Positions 45,976 through 55,827 of a DNA stretch of 64,000 nucleotides are shown piece by piece. The translations under genes and the position numbers were made by a program. The notes below the pieces were generated by a model, which worked only from the letters and a program-made list of their open reading frames with translations, did not search any database and was not told where the DNA came from. The DNA comes from Bacteroidales bacterium UBA1309 (lineage in GTDB: Bacteria > Bacteroidota > Bacteroidia > Bacteroidales > Dysgonomonadaceae), in contig DBTT01000039.1 of the NCBI GenBank assembly GCA_002307185.1, forward strand, positions 36,020-100,019, in the 5' to 3' direction. Numbering within the stretch: the first letter of the stretch is position 1; each line of letters starts with the position of its first letter.

Positions 45976-47793
45976 ATGAGCTTAGAAACTGTAATCAAAA
46001 TCGGTAAATTCTACCGTCAAGACAAAGATGCATGGAAATATCACGAACAGATTAACCATGTAATGAAAGATGTGGAGGCTTTGGCAAAAGACAAAGACAA
46101 GGATGGCAACCCCGTTACAACCACATTCTACGAAGTTCCGGTTATAGATAAAGGGGATGAATTCTTTTTTGATTTCGACAATAAAGCCGAAATATTGGAT
46201 GAAGATAAAAAGAAAAGCCTTTATTATCTTAATTTCAAGACTTCAAAAAAAGATGCTGAAAAACGCTATTTATTTGGAGACATTATTTATAGTTGTTATG
46301 TTGATAAAAAGAATGCAATTAATGAGTCTGGCAATTATAGATTAAATGGGAAATGGATTAATAAATCATCATTCGTGGGAGCTGAACCACTAACAGGATT
46401 TATCAAAAACAATATCATAATAAAGTTCAGAAATGCATTTAGGATGCAAAAAGAGACTATTGAAACCACACTAAAATCAGAACATTCAGTTGTCTTGCAT
46501 TTTAATTTTAATGGGCATCCTTGGCATAAACAAAATTCTATTCTTGATGATGTTGATTCAATAATACTATTCTATAAATCAGATAAAAATAGCGACAGCC
46601 TTGTTAGCTACCTCAACGACAGGTTTAATGATGATTTTATCAAAAATAATCAACTGTCAGATAAACTCACATTAAATAAATATCTCTACAAAACATTAGG
46701 TGGTGTAACCCCATACTTTGAAGAAAAGAACTCTTATAAAAACAAAATATTTCTATTTGATGACATTATCAGTTTAATGTACGCTGGCAAAGCGGCCGAA
46801 AAGCCAGTAGTAAGATTTGGAAATATTGGAATTATTGCTTTACCTCATTCCGACCAACTTTCTCCTGAATCAGTTGTAGCATTTTTTGAGCGAAATAAAA
46901 AGGATATTGAAGAAGAAGTTGGAAAAGAGGATGATATTGTTGAAACAACAGGGAATTATGATTCAGACTTATTTTTTACCGATTTAGTAAACAATGATTT
47001 TGAGGATACGGTGAAATTCGACATTGTTTTTACGAGTATTCCGGCCTCACCTGCAGGTGTTTTTGCTGACTTGATTGAAATCTCGGATGTTGAAAAAAGC
47101 TTACTCAAACATATAAATGAAAATGTAAGACAAAAAGCAAACGAAATGGAGAACAGAGCGAATAGCGACTTTCCAAATGCAAAAAAGCCATTTCGGTTTC
47201 ATATAAGAACAAGTTTCCTTAAAATTCTTGGTGATGTTACCAAAGACAAGAAGAAATTCCAATCTCATTTATTAAAAGTTCTTCCTCAGTTATACACCGA
47301 TAATTATTATGATGACCCCTTGTTGCTATCAGCTTTTCTTGAAAAAGTGGAATATAATATCCGGGAAGGAAATCAAAGTTTTAGCACACTGAAATATGAT
47401 TTATATTTTTTAATGAACATACAAAAAAATAATCCGCTTATGAAAATTACCGAATCAAACAGTTATGCCTTGGGTAAAAACTTAGGCATTATGGCCAGAC
47501 AATTTGCCGCTTGGAGAAAAGATTGTCCAATTAAATCATTTGAGAAATCGTACGTAGGAAATCTTTCCCGCAGAACTTCTTCGATAGAAGAATTAGTGAA
47601 ATTTGCAGCATTTATAAATGAAAAATTAGTCATGCACGAGAAGACAAAATACCCAGAAGTTAGAATTGCATATCAGAATTTTGTAAATATTATCAAAGAG
47701 TTTGAAGGCGAAAGATATAGTAAGTATTATTCATCGCTTGGTTTTTTTGAAAGCTATTTTGATATAAAACAAGAAGAAAATTCAACCAATTAA
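45976..47793 (+). CDS. cas8b: Type I-B Cascade large subunit Cas8b
   Basis: A 605-residue protein in the place and of the size of the large subunit of type I-B Cascade. It resembles the Cas8b/Csh1 (TM1802-like) group: the N-terminal stretch VIKIGKFYRQDKDAWKYHEQ, the LPHSDQLSPESVVAFFERN region, and the C-terminal helical part with SNSYALGKNLGIMARQFAAW. Cas8 recognises the PAM and helps load Cas3. Sequence conservation in this family is low, so the assignment rests partly on the neighbours cas7 and cas5. The coding DNA is AT-rich, unlike cas6 before it. Confidence 0.85.
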   Translation: MSLETVIKIGKFYRQDKDAWKYHEQINHVMKDVEALAKDKDKDGNPVTTTFYEVPVIDKGDEFFFDFDNKAEILDEDKKKSLYYLNFKTSKKDAEKRYLFGDIIYSCYVDKKNAINESGNYRLNGKWINKSSFVGAEPLTGFIKNNIIIKFRNAFRMQKETIETTLKSEHSVVLHFNFNGHPWHKQNSILDDVDSIILFYKSDKNSDSLVSYLNDRFNDDFIKNNQLSDKLTLNKYLYKTLGGVTPYFEEKNSYKNKIFLFDDIISLMYAGKAAEKPVVRFGNIGIIALPHSDQLSPESVVAFFERNKKDIEEEVGKEDDIVETTGNYDSDLFFTDLVNNDFEDTVKFDIVFTSIPASPAGVFADLIEISDVEKSLLKHINENVRQKANEMENRANSDFPNAKKPFRFHIRTSFLKILGDVTKDKKKFQSHLLKVLPQLYTDNYYDDPLLLSAFLEKVEYNIREGNQSFSTLKYDLYFLMNIQKNNPLMKITESNSYALGKNLGIMARQFAAWRKDCPIKSFEKSYVGNLSRRTSSIEELVKFAAFINEKLVMHEKTKYPEVRIAYQNFVNIIKEFEGERYSKYYSSLGFFESYFDIKQEENSTN

Positions 47794-47805
47794 AATATAC
47801 AGAAT

Positions 47806-48753
47806 ATGGAAAATTCAATTGAAAAATCGGAAATCCTTTTTTTATACGAAGGTAAATTTACAGTTCCCAATGGTGACCCTTTTACAGGAGAACAGCGCTA
47901 CGATGACGAAACCAAGCATATTTTGGTAAGCGATGTAAGAATCAAACGATTTGTAAGAGATTATTTTATCGAGCAAAATCAGGTTACACCCGACAAATAT
48001 GAAATATTTGTTTTTAATGACAAGTCACAAATTGCCGAAGGAAGCAAAGAGTCAGGAGCTTCTGCCAGAATGCAATCTTTATGGGCAAAGTATTCTCCCA
48101 AAAAACCAGACAAAAAACAATTAGAAAAAGCGGCTTTAGATCTTTTGCAAAAATGTATTGATGTTCGTCTGTTCGGTGGCATTTCAACGGAGAAAGATGC
48201 TGCTGTCAATATTACTGGACCAGTTCAGTTTGCATTGTTGAATCCTTCTTTAAATAAAGTTGACTTGAGAATACACCAGAACACTTCGGTTTTTTCATCA
48301 AGTGCGGATAAGTCAAGAGGTGCCATTGGCACTACAACGGTAGTTCCTTATGCGTTGAATCAAATTCATGGTTGGGTAAATCCCTATTCAGCAGCAAACA
48401 GTGGATTGAGAAAAGAGGATATAGATGAACTATTTTCTGCATTATGGAACAGTATCAATAACTCAAACACCAGAAGTAAATCCAATCAAAGTTCGGTGCT
48501 ATTGGTTCAAATTGTGTACAACAATGCCAACGATAAACTGTACGGAACAGACAAACTGATTTCGATAAACTCAGATAAAGAAGAGGAACAAATCAGAGAA
48601 ATGGGCGATTATACATTTGACTTTAGTCAATTGGCAACAGCTGCAAGTTCTGACAAGGTAAAAGAGATTAGATATTACACAGAAATATCCGATGTTGCAA
48701 ATGCAATAACAGCCTTAAAACAGCCCAAAATTAAACCGGTAAAATTATTGTAA
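47806..48753 (+). CDS. cas7: Type I-B Cascade backbone protein Cas7
   Basis: A 315-residue protein of the Cas7/Csh2 family. The N-terminus (EILFLYEGKFTVPNGDPFTGEQRYDDETKHILVSDVRIKRFVRDY) and the block FGGISTEKDAAVNITGPVQF, followed by TSVFSSSADKSRGAIGTTTVVPYALNQIHGWVNP, are typical. Several copies line the guide RNA in Cascade. It starts 12 bases after the cas8b stop, and its stop codon abuts the cas5 ATG, so it is translationally linked. Confidence 0.95.
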   Translation: MENSIEKSEILFLYEGKFTVPNGDPFTGEQRYDDETKHILVSDVRIKRFVRDYFIEQNQVTPDKYEIFVFNDKSQIAEGSKESGASARMQSLWAKYSPKKPDKKQLEKAALDLLQKCIDVRLFGGISTEKDAAVNITGPVQFALLNPSLNKVDLRIHQNTSVFSSSADKSRGAIGTTTVVPYALNQIHGWVNPYSAANSGLRKEDIDELFSALWNSINNSNTRSKSNQSSVLLVQIVYNNANDKLYGTDKLISINSDKEEEQIREMGDYTFDFSQLATAASSDKVKEIRYYTEISDVANAITALKQPKIKPVKLL

Positions 48754-49461
48754 ATGAAAGGCGTAAGACTACATATTAAAGGAAACTGGGGGCAGTTTCG
48801 TCGCCCTGAGACCAATAATAATCCGCTTTCGCATGATTTTATTACAAAAACAGCGTTAATCGGGATGATTGGCGCGGTTTTAGGCAAGGATAGACAAAAA
48901 ATGAGACCCTTATTTCCGTTGTTGAGCAAAGATTTGAAGTATGGAGTTCAAATAAATAATGAAGTAAAGAAGCAATCCTGGGGATTTACTTTCAGAAGTG
49001 TATCGAATGCTTGGGAAAAATCACCCAAACAAATGGAAATAATTAGAAATCCGGATTATACCGTAATGATTTGTCTTTTGGATAATGCGACAGACAAAAG
49101 TGAGGAGCTATTTACTGAATTTGTGCAAAGTTGCAAAGATGGAAAATCATGCTACGAACCGGTTTTAGGATTGCATAATTGTCCTGCCGAAATAGAATAT
49201 GTAGAAACGGGTAACTTTGAATATATTTCCGACGAGTCATTCTCCACCAAAGGTTTCGTGACGAATAAACATAAACCGGAAGGTATGGGAATGTACAGTT
49301 TCAGGATTGGGTTCGACAAAGTCCCAACATTTCAAAATGATGATTTCTGGAATTTGCCGGATGAGTATGTTTTTGTTATTTATCCTTCGAAAGAAAGGGA
49401 AATAACTGTAAAAGGAGAACATTATATTTTTAATAATCAAACAAAATGGTGTCTGATTTGA
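48754..49461 (+). CDS. cas5: Cascade subunit Cas5 (type I-B)
   Basis: A 235-residue RAMP protein of the Cas5h type, with the start MKGVRLHIKGNWGQFRRPETNNNPLSHDFITKTALIGMIGAVLGKDR, where the family's ferredoxin strand and the TKTALIGMIGAVLG helix are visible. In type I-B Cas5 caps the 5' handle of the crRNA. It starts at the base after the cas7 stop and overlaps the start of cas3 by 16 bases. Confidence 0.93.
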   Translation: MKGVRLHIKGNWGQFRRPETNNNPLSHDFITKTALIGMIGAVLGKDRQKMRPLFPLLSKDLKYGVQINNEVKKQSWGFTFRSVSNAWEKSPKQMEIIRNPDYTVMICLLDNATDKSEELFTEFVQSCKDGKSCYEPVLGLHNCPAEIEYVETGNFEYISDESFSTKGFVTNKHKPEGMGMYSFRIGFDKVPTFQNDDFWNLPDEYVFVIYPSKEREITVKGEHYIFNNQTKWCLI

Positions 49462-51869
49462 AATTTCAATCTCATCCGGGAAAACCATTGGAAGAACATA
49501 TCTGCGGGGTAATAGAAAAATCCCGTAGATATTCTTCATTGCCCATTACGAGAACCGCAGCCCTGTTTCATGATTTAGGAAAAATAAATCCGAACTTTCA
49601 GGCTAAACTGACCGGAGACCCCATACACGACTATTCCCGCCATTCCTATCTTTCGGTACTGGCTTTTGTTTACTGTTTCAAAGCAAACCAAATAGCAATA
49701 ACGGAATTATTGGAAGCTGAAAGCAAAGACGAACTTATTATAAAGATATTGCAGACAGTGGCTCTTATTGCTTATCACCACGGAGATATTCCAAACTTTG
49801 AGAATATGCCGAATGCGGATGAAATATCTTCAGCCGCTAACTTTTTAAGTGGAAATACATTACCATTCAGTGATTTCTTAAATCAGAACTTACAACAAAA
49901 GCTGAATCCGTTTACTGTCAACTATGTTGAGAAAGAATTTAGAAAAGTAGGCAACTATAATGGCATGATTCATGAAAAAGTCTGGATGCAATTAGCGTTA
50001 GATAATTATACTAATACCCAGTTTGCCTTTGCCTGTCTGATCCACGCTGACAAACGAGATGCGGGGAAGAATAATTATTTCCAGACAGAAGAGAAAATTG
50101 AAGAATCAATTATCGAATTAAATCATTCGCTTGGTTCTGTTTTTGAGAAACACAGTTCAGCAACTAATCCTTCTAGGCTTAATCAACTAAGAACTGAACT
50201 CCGCCTTGAAGCAACTGAAAATATTGAAAAATTTCTGCAACAGAATCGGCGGGTCTTTACGCTGACTGCACCAACGGGTGGTGGAAAAACTTTTACCTTG
50301 CTGTCAATTGCAAGACAAATACAAAAGCATAAAAAGAATTTAGGAATTATCTATGCTTTACCATTTCTATCTATTACAGAACAAGTCCAAAACATTTTAG
50401 AAAACGATTTGCAGATTGATTATCTTACTCTAAGTTCAAAAGCACAAAATAATGATATTGAGAAAGCACAACAAGCCTATGAATTTAACCCGACAAACGA
50501 TAATCTGCAAAAATTGATACAACTTAATTTTGCCGAGCAAACCTTTGATCACCCATTTATTATTACAACTTTTGTACAACTGTTCGAAACATTAATTTCA
50601 AACAAAAACAGTACGCTATTAAAACTTCCCAATTTCTCGAATCGAATTTTTTTAATAGACGAAGTACAATCCTTACCTCCAAGGTTGTATATATTTTTTG
50701 CTGCTTGGTTGGATGATTTTTGTCGTAAGCATGACTCTTACGCTATTCTATCCACCGCAACAATGCCCAAATTAGACTTCCCGATAAAAGATTATTTGCC
50801 TGACGAGAAGAAGCCGGAATTGTTATTTAGAAACTATGTATTACCATTAGAACTTCTTAATACTGAAAAATATTTCGGGCAAGATGTATTTAATCGCTAT
50901 AAAATAAATCTAATTAGTCAGGACACATTCTTAATTGCTGATTTATCGAAGCATATTTTATCACAAGAACAGTCTAGTCTTGTTATTTTAAATACAATTG
51001 CAGATACAAAACTATTATATAATGAATTGTCTGGTGTATTATCTCACGTAGTTCTTTTGAATACTCATTTTATACCGGAAGACAGAAGTAAAAAAATTGA
51101 ACAGATAAAAGAATCACTTAAAAATGGAGAACATATAGTTTTAATATCTACTCAGTTAATCGAAGCTGGTGTCGATATTGATTTTCCAATTGTTTATCGC
51201 GATTTATGTCCATTGCCGAGTTTAATCCAAAGTGCAGGACGCTGTAACCGAAACAAGAAAGTTCCATTAGGGCAAGTATATTTCTTTCAGTTGCAAAAAG
51301 AGAACGGTCGATCAAGTTCAGAAGTAATCTATAAAAAAGAAGCTGCTGACTTCTTGAAATTTTGCAAAAAGGAAATTCAGGATGGAATAGAAGAAAAGGA
51401 ATTATTCAATGTTCAATCCAAATTCTTTGATTTTATACGCAATAACCTAACGATTGGGGATTTTGATTATGGCTTTGAACAGCATGCAAATATGATCGAA
51501 TGTGTAAACAGAGCTCAGTTTGATCTGTTAGGCAGGTTTCAACTTATCAATAATGATACCTTTGGAGAGGAATACAGATATTATATCCGTAAAGATGAGA
51601 ATGATAACGCTTATGACGAACTAATTGAAATAATGTTACAACTAAAAGATTCAAAAACTTTTGAAGATAGTAAACAAATAAAAATTCGACTAAACAACGG
51701 ATTAAAAACAATTGGAAATAGGATATTAAATGTAAGAATTGGCAAAAACCAAACTCCACCTCAATATTCAAATGCTGATGAAAAATTCGGAGTAAGAGTT
51801 TTATCTGATTTAGATAAATATTCGAGCGAAACAGGATTAGAATTTGGAACCGAAAATCAGTTTTTATAA
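49446..51869 (+). CDS. cas3: CRISPR-associated helicase-nuclease Cas3 (HD plus DExD/H)
   Basis: An 807-residue protein. The N-terminal HD nuclease has H18, H42-D43 (FHDLGK), H66 and the HHGD pair near 103. The helicase has Walker A TAPTGGGKT near 272-280, the motif II sequence DEVQ at D405 in place of the usual DEVH/DEAH, and the C-terminal SAGRCNRN motif near 600. Cas3 is recruited by Cascade and degrades the target DNA. HD and helicase parts are fused in one chain. It overlaps cas5 by 16 bases and cas4 by one. Confidence 0.95.
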   Translation: MVSDLKFQSHPGKPLEEHICGVIEKSRRYSSLPITRTAALFHDLGKINPNFQAKLTGDPIHDYSRHSYLSVLAFVYCFKANQIAITELLEAESKDELIIKILQTVALIAYHHGDIPNFENMPNADEISSAANFLSGNTLPFSDFLNQNLQQKLNPFTVNYVEKEFRKVGNYNGMIHEKVWMQLALDNYTNTQFAFACLIHADKRDAGKNNYFQTEEKIEESIIELNHSLGSVFEKHSSATNPSRLNQLRTELRLEATENIEKFLQQNRRVFTLTAPTGGGKTFTLLSIARQIQKHKKNLGIIYALPFLSITEQVQNILENDLQIDYLTLSSKAQNNDIEKAQQAYEFNPTNDNLQKLIQLNFAEQTFDHPFIITTFVQLFETLISNKNSTLLKLPNFSNRIFLIDEVQSLPPRLYIFFAAWLDDFCRKHDSYAILSTATMPKLDFPIKDYLPDEKKPELLFRNYVLPLELLNTEKYFGQDVFNRYKINLISQDTFLIADLSKHILSQEQSSLVILNTIADTKLLYNELSGVLSHVVLLNTHFIPEDRSKKIEQIKESLKNGEHIVLISTQLIEAGVDIDFPIVYRDLCPLPSLIQSAGRCNRNKKVPLGQVYFFQLQKENGRSSSEVIYKKEAADFLKFCKKEIQDGIEEKELFNVQSKFFDFIRNNLTIGDFDYGFEQHANMIECVNRAQFDLLGRFQLINNDTFGEEYRYYIRKDENDNAYDELIEIMLQLKDSKTFEDSKQIKIRLNNGLKTIGNRILNVRIGKNQTPPQYSNADEKFGVRVLSDLDKYSSETGLEFGTENQFL

Positions 51870-52384
51870 TGAGACATGTAACGGGAACATTAATTGCTTA
51901 TTATTTTTATTGCAAAAGAAGGATGTGGCTTCATGCAAATGAAATACGCTTCGAAGATAACTCTGAAGACGTTGCTATGGGTAAACTCATAGAAGAAACC
52001 ACATATCAAGAGCGAAATGATAACTATGAACAAATTGAATTGGAAGGTATAAAAATTGATTTTTATGACCCTAAGAACCGAATTATACACGAAACCAAAA
52101 AATCTCCAAAGTTTGAAGAAACTCACGTATGGCAACTAAAATATTATATTTATGTATTTCTCAAAAATGGCATTGAGGACGTAAAGGGTATTTTAGAATA
52201 TCCTACTGAACGTCGTAGAAAAATGATTGAACTCAATGAGAAAGATAAAGCTGTTATTGAAAACTTATCTAAGGAGATTCTAATGACTATTTCATCAGAA
52301 GAATGTCCAGGACTACTTTCAAGCTTAAAATGTAAAAATTGTAGCTATTATGAATTTTGTTATGCAAACGAAGAAGAATACTAA
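51869..52384 (+). CDS. cas4: CRISPR adaptation nuclease Cas4
   Basis: A 171-residue protein. Iron-sulfur cluster cysteines are C15 near the start and C155, C158 and C164 at the end; a fourth cysteine at 146 is extra. The PD-(D/E)xK-type nuclease core is visible as KIDFYDP followed by HETKKS, then the QLKYYIYV helix. Cas4 trims prespacers and helps choose their PAM end. The ATG overlaps the cas3 stop by one base, so it belongs to the AT-rich effector cassette rather than to the cas1 unit. Confidence 0.94.
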   Translation: MRHVTGTLIAYYFYCKRRMWLHANEIRFEDNSEDVAMGKLIEETTYQERNDNYEQIELEGIKIDFYDPKNRIIHETKKSPKFEETHVWQLKYYIYVFLKNGIEDVKGILEYPTERRRKMIELNEKDKAVIENLSKEILMTISSEECPGLLSSLKCKNCSYYEFCYANEEEY

Positions 52385-52431
52385 TGCAAATCTCAACAAT
52401 TGGCAAATTAAATAAATCCTAGTCCAGACAG

Positions 52432-53439
52432 ATGAAAAAAACCTACTACCTCTTCAATCCCGGCCGCCTGAGCCGTAAGGACAACACCTTGAAATTTACG
52501 CCTGTGGACGAGGATGGCGTGGAAGGCACACCAAAGTACATCCCTGTGGAAGGCGTATCGGATTTCTTTTGCTTTGGAAGTCTGGATGCCAACAGCGCCC
52601 TGTACAACTTCCTTGGCAAGGCGGGAATAGCCGTCCATTTTTTCGATTACTACGAGCATTACACAGGTTCGTTTGCCCCGAAGGAGTACCTGCTGGCGGG
52701 AAAAATGCAGATCGAGCAGACCAAAAGTTACATCGACAAGAAGAAGCGGCTTGCCATTGCAAAAAAGTTTATCCAAGGGGCCTCTTTCAACATGACGAAA
52801 AACCTCCGTTACTATATCAACCGCGAGAAAGATCTCACGCCGATACTCGAAGTGGTGGAGCAATATGCTTTGCTGATTGACGGCACTTCGGCCATCGACG
52901 AGCTGATGGGCGTGGAAGGAAATATCCGGCAGACGTATTACAAGGCGTTCGACAGCATCATCTCGGGAGATTTTCAGATGGAGAACCGCACGAAACGCCC
53001 GCCTGAAAATGAGATCAATGCCTTGATTTCTTTTGGCAACATGCTTTGCTACACGCTCTGCCTGAGCCAGATTTACCATACGCAGCTCAATCCAACCATC
53101 AGCTTTCTGCACGAACCGGGTTACAGACGCTACTCCTTAGCATTGGACATTGCTGAGATTTTCAAGCCCTTGCTGGTGGATCGGCTTATCTTCCGTCTGT
53201 TGAACAAGAAAGAAATTCAGGCCAAAGATTTCGACCATCAAGTGAATAGTTGTTTGCTGAAGGAGTCGGGACGGAAAACCTTCGTTCGAGCGTGGGAAGA
53301 GCGCATCAACGAGACCTTCAAACATCCCGTACTGAAACGTCACGTGAGCTACAAGCACCTCGTGAAACTGGAGTGCTACAAGCTGACGAAACATATACTC
53401 GGCATGGAGGAATACAAACCTTTCAAATCAAGATGGTGA
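52432..53439 (+). CDS. cas1: CRISPR integrase Cas1
   Basis: A 335-residue protein with the Cas1 metal-binding triad E162 (GVEGNIRQTYY), H227 (FLHEPGYRRYSLALD) and D239. The N-terminal beta domain (TYYLFNPGRLSRKDNTL) is the form common in type I-B. With Cas2 it integrates new spacers at the leader end of the array. It is 47 bases after cas4 but has a higher GC content than cas4. The next gene in line is not cas2 but an unrelated gene with its own promoter. Confidence 0.96.
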   Translation: MKKTYYLFNPGRLSRKDNTLKFTPVDEDGVEGTPKYIPVEGVSDFFCFGSLDANSALYNFLGKAGIAVHFFDYYEHYTGSFAPKEYLLAGKMQIEQTKSYIDKKKRLAIAKKFIQGASFNMTKNLRYYINREKDLTPILEVVEQYALLIDGTSAIDELMGVEGNIRQTYYKAFDSIISGDFQMENRTKRPPENEINALISFGNMLCYTLCLSQIYHTQLNPTISFLHEPGYRRYSLALDIAEIFKPLLVDRLIFRLLNKKEIQAKDFDHQVNSCLLKESGRKTFVRAWEERINETFKHPVLKRHVSYKHLVKLECYKLTKHILGMEEYKPFKSRW

Positions 53440-53514
53440 GGGTTGAACGACTGAATGACTGGGTGATTCCGTGATTCAAGTATTCAAGTATTCCTCGATT
53501 TAATTATCTTTGTG

Positions 53515-53522
53515 TAAACGCA
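53515..53522 (+). promoter_or_regulatory. -7 element of the gene between cas1 and cas2
   Basis: TATCTTTG, a perfect TAnnTTTG box, lies 12 bases before the next ATG, which would give a very short 5' leader. Confidence 0.5.
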
Positions 53523-53534
53523 ACCATAAAAAAC

Positions 53535-55529
53535 ATGGCAAAAAATAAAAAAACAAACAAAGTTCAGCAATTGCTTAGTCCCGAAAATTACATTAGGCAA
53601 AGAGCCCGCAGCCTCCCCATTTACGAATGCATCATCAACGATGATTGGAAGACATCCGGGACAGCCCATATGGTGATTGTCCGCAAACATATCAACGGAA
53701 GCCTGACTTTGGCGATATATATGGTGGATTTACTCTGCCTTGGCGTGCGCGACACCTATTACCGGTTCAATATTTCAACAGATGACTACCACGACTTGCT
53801 GGATATAATGTCGGAAAGCATGAATATGCAAAAGGTAGATTATGTCTTGGTTCATAATATTGTGTTGGCCGCCGCTGAGTTTGCCAAGGATCTTGGCTTC
53901 AAGCCCCACAAAGAATTCACAGCCACCACCCAATACATGCTCGATGAAGACACAGAAGAGATAGAGCTGATAGAAATCGAATGCGGGCGAAACGACAAAC
54001 CGCTGTTTATCAAGACTGATGTATTCACAGAATCAGAATCACAGCGGATTACCAACCAATTGGAGAAAGCGGTAGGAAAGGGCAACTTTGATGTGATTTA
54101 TGGATCAGAGGAGGAAATGGATTTTGAAGATACCGCATCCTCCGAATTGGATGCCATCGACTTCAAATATGCCCAGATGACACCCAAAGAAAGATATGCC
54201 CTGTTTCTCGAAATAACGAAAGATGGGCTGGACAACATCCCCGACGAGATGTACCAACCACTGATTATCCTCACCGACAACATCTATTTACGCGATGTCT
54301 GTGATGACGACACCGTGGAAGCACTGGTGAAGAAGTGGCAGGCGGAATTGGACACAGACATAGACAAAGACACGTTCACCGCCGAATCATTGGGACTCAA
54401 GGCACACAGGCAAATCACCAGGCAAGAGAGTGAAGAATTGGATAAGATCTATAGTTTGGTAGCAGATATGGGGGGAAAAGTGCTCGAGAAAATCGAAAAA
54501 TTGAAGGATAAATGGGGCGAAATGCCATTTGTGTATTATATGGAAACACAGGAATTGGAGAAAGACGATTTCGACAAATACCTTGCAAAACTCGATCAAT
54601 ACTCGGCCTTATACCCCAACTATCCCTTTTTCAAAATCGAAAAAAAGAAAGCAAGCCTACTTGTGGAAAAAGAAAACCCCGAGCTGATAGCCTTCGAGGA
54701 AATCTTCCCCAATCGCACAAGCATAACGCAAGCTGAAGAATTTGAATTTCAAATGACCAAATTGCAGTCAATCGTTCAACGCAACAATACAAATGAATTG
54801 GAAGCAATGGCCATCGTCTGCGAAAACCTCCAGCTGACAGGAAGCTACCACGAATCCTTACACCTTTTCCTATCCCTTGCCCGGATCGGACAACTGATGA
54901 AACACTTCGGGGACAATAGCGATAAAAAACGAAACCATAAATCACCAACGACATACCAATTCAAAATACAGTTGAAAAACATAAGCAAACCCACCGTTTG
55001 GAGACGAATGCTTGTCGCATCAGACATGACATTCAATGATTTCCACATCGCCATCCAAATTGCATTCGGATGGGAAACAGCACACCTCTATTGCTTTTCG
55101 CCTTCGGGCTATGGCTCATCACCCAAAATAGAGAGTTCCGAATTGGAACCCTTAGATGGAAGCTCGATGGATGCCTTGGAAACGGAGTTGCGTGAAATAT
55201 TCGACCATGAAAAACAAAAATTCACCTATTTGTACGATTTTGGCGATAATTGGATACATGAAATTACATTGGAAAAAATTCTTCCAGATTCACACATCGA
55301 AGTGCCTCAAATTCTAAAAGGGAAAGGAACCTGCCCACCCGAAGACTGCGGCGGCCAGTGGGGCTACGCAGAATTAAGAGAAACGCTTGCCAACAAAAAA
55401 CACCCCGCACATAAAGAAACACGCGAGTGGCTCGGCCTCAAGCGCGGTCAGGAATGGGACGCCGAAGATTTTCCCTTGGATGAGCGCCAACAAATTTTAG
55501 CCCAATGCTTTGCCCCAAACAAGCGTTGA
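53535..55529 (+). CDS. pRiA4b ORF-3 family protein lying between cas1 and cas2
   Basis: A 664-residue protein. The C-terminal 190 residues form a pRiA4b ORF-3 (IS1096 passenger TnpR-like) domain: TYQFKIQLKNISKPTVWRRMLVASDMTFNDFHIAIQIAFGW, YLYDFGDNWIHEITLE, and the CPPEDCGGQWGYAEL motif. The N-terminal 110 residues (RARSLPIYECIINDDWK, then HMVIVRKHINGSLTLAIYMVDLLCLGVRDT) form a second conserved-looking domain I have no name for, and a long acidic helical part joins them. No transposase or terminal repeats accompany it. It has its own promoter and separates cas2 from cas1. Function unknown; the family is found beside mobile elements, and a link to adaptation is only positional. Confidence 0.85.
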   Translation: MAKNKKTNKVQQLLSPENYIRQRARSLPIYECIINDDWKTSGTAHMVIVRKHINGSLTLAIYMVDLLCLGVRDTYYRFNISTDDYHDLLDIMSESMNMQKVDYVLVHNIVLAAAEFAKDLGFKPHKEFTATTQYMLDEDTEEIELIEIECGRNDKPLFIKTDVFTESESQRITNQLEKAVGKGNFDVIYGSEEEMDFEDTASSELDAIDFKYAQMTPKERYALFLEITKDGLDNIPDEMYQPLIILTDNIYLRDVCDDDTVEALVKKWQAELDTDIDKDTFTAESLGLKAHRQITRQESEELDKIYSLVADMGGKVLEKIEKLKDKWGEMPFVYYMETQELEKDDFDKYLAKLDQYSALYPNYPFFKIEKKKASLLVEKENPELIAFEEIFPNRTSITQAEEFEFQMTKLQSIVQRNNTNELEAMAIVCENLQLTGSYHESLHLFLSLARIGQLMKHFGDNSDKKRNHKSPTTYQFKIQLKNISKPTVWRRMLVASDMTFNDFHIAIQIAFGWETAHLYCFSPSGYGSSPKIESSELEPLDGSSMDALETELREIFDHEKQKFTYLYDFGDNWIHEITLEKILPDSHIEVPQILKGKGTCPPEDCGGQWGYAELRETLANKKHPAHKETREWLGLKRGQEWDAEDFPLDERQQILAQCFAPNKR

Positions 55530-55563
55530 AAAGAGATTGTCTGACAACCTTACACATCAAATT

Positions 55564-55827
55564 ATGTACGTGATACTGGTATATGACTGCGGAGAAAAAC
55601 GTGTTGGCAAAATGTTGAAGCTTTGCCGCAAATACCTTCATTGGATTCAGAACTCTGTATTCGAAGGCGAGATAACTGAGGTGAAGCTGAAAGAACTACT
55701 TTCGCAAGCCCGCATCATCATGAATTTGGGGGAAGACAGCATTATCATCTTCAAAAGCAGAGACGAAAAATGGCTCGAGAAAGAGGTAGTTGGTCAGGAA
55801 AAAAACGAACTGGACAACTTCATATAA
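55564..55827 (+). CDS. cas2: CRISPR adaptation protein Cas2
   Basis: An 88-residue protein with the Cas2 start MYVILVYDCGEKR, where D8 is the conserved aspartate at the end of strand 1. Then come KMLKLCRKYLHWIQNSVFEGEIT and the closing strand. Cas2 forms the central dimer of the Cas1-Cas2 integrase. The frame opens at 55510 inside the upstream gene's end, but the family start is the ATG at 55564. The array leader follows directly after it. Confidence 0.95.
   Translation: MYVILVYDCGEKRVGKMLKLCRKYLHWIQNSVFEGEITEVKLKELLSQARIIMNLGEDSIIIFKSRDEKWLEKEVVGQEKNELDNFI

Noticed and set aside
53535..55529. Insertion sequence between cas1 and cas2
   Set aside because: The pRiA4b ORF-3 domain is named after an IS1096 passenger, but there is no transposase, terminal inverted repeat or target duplication.
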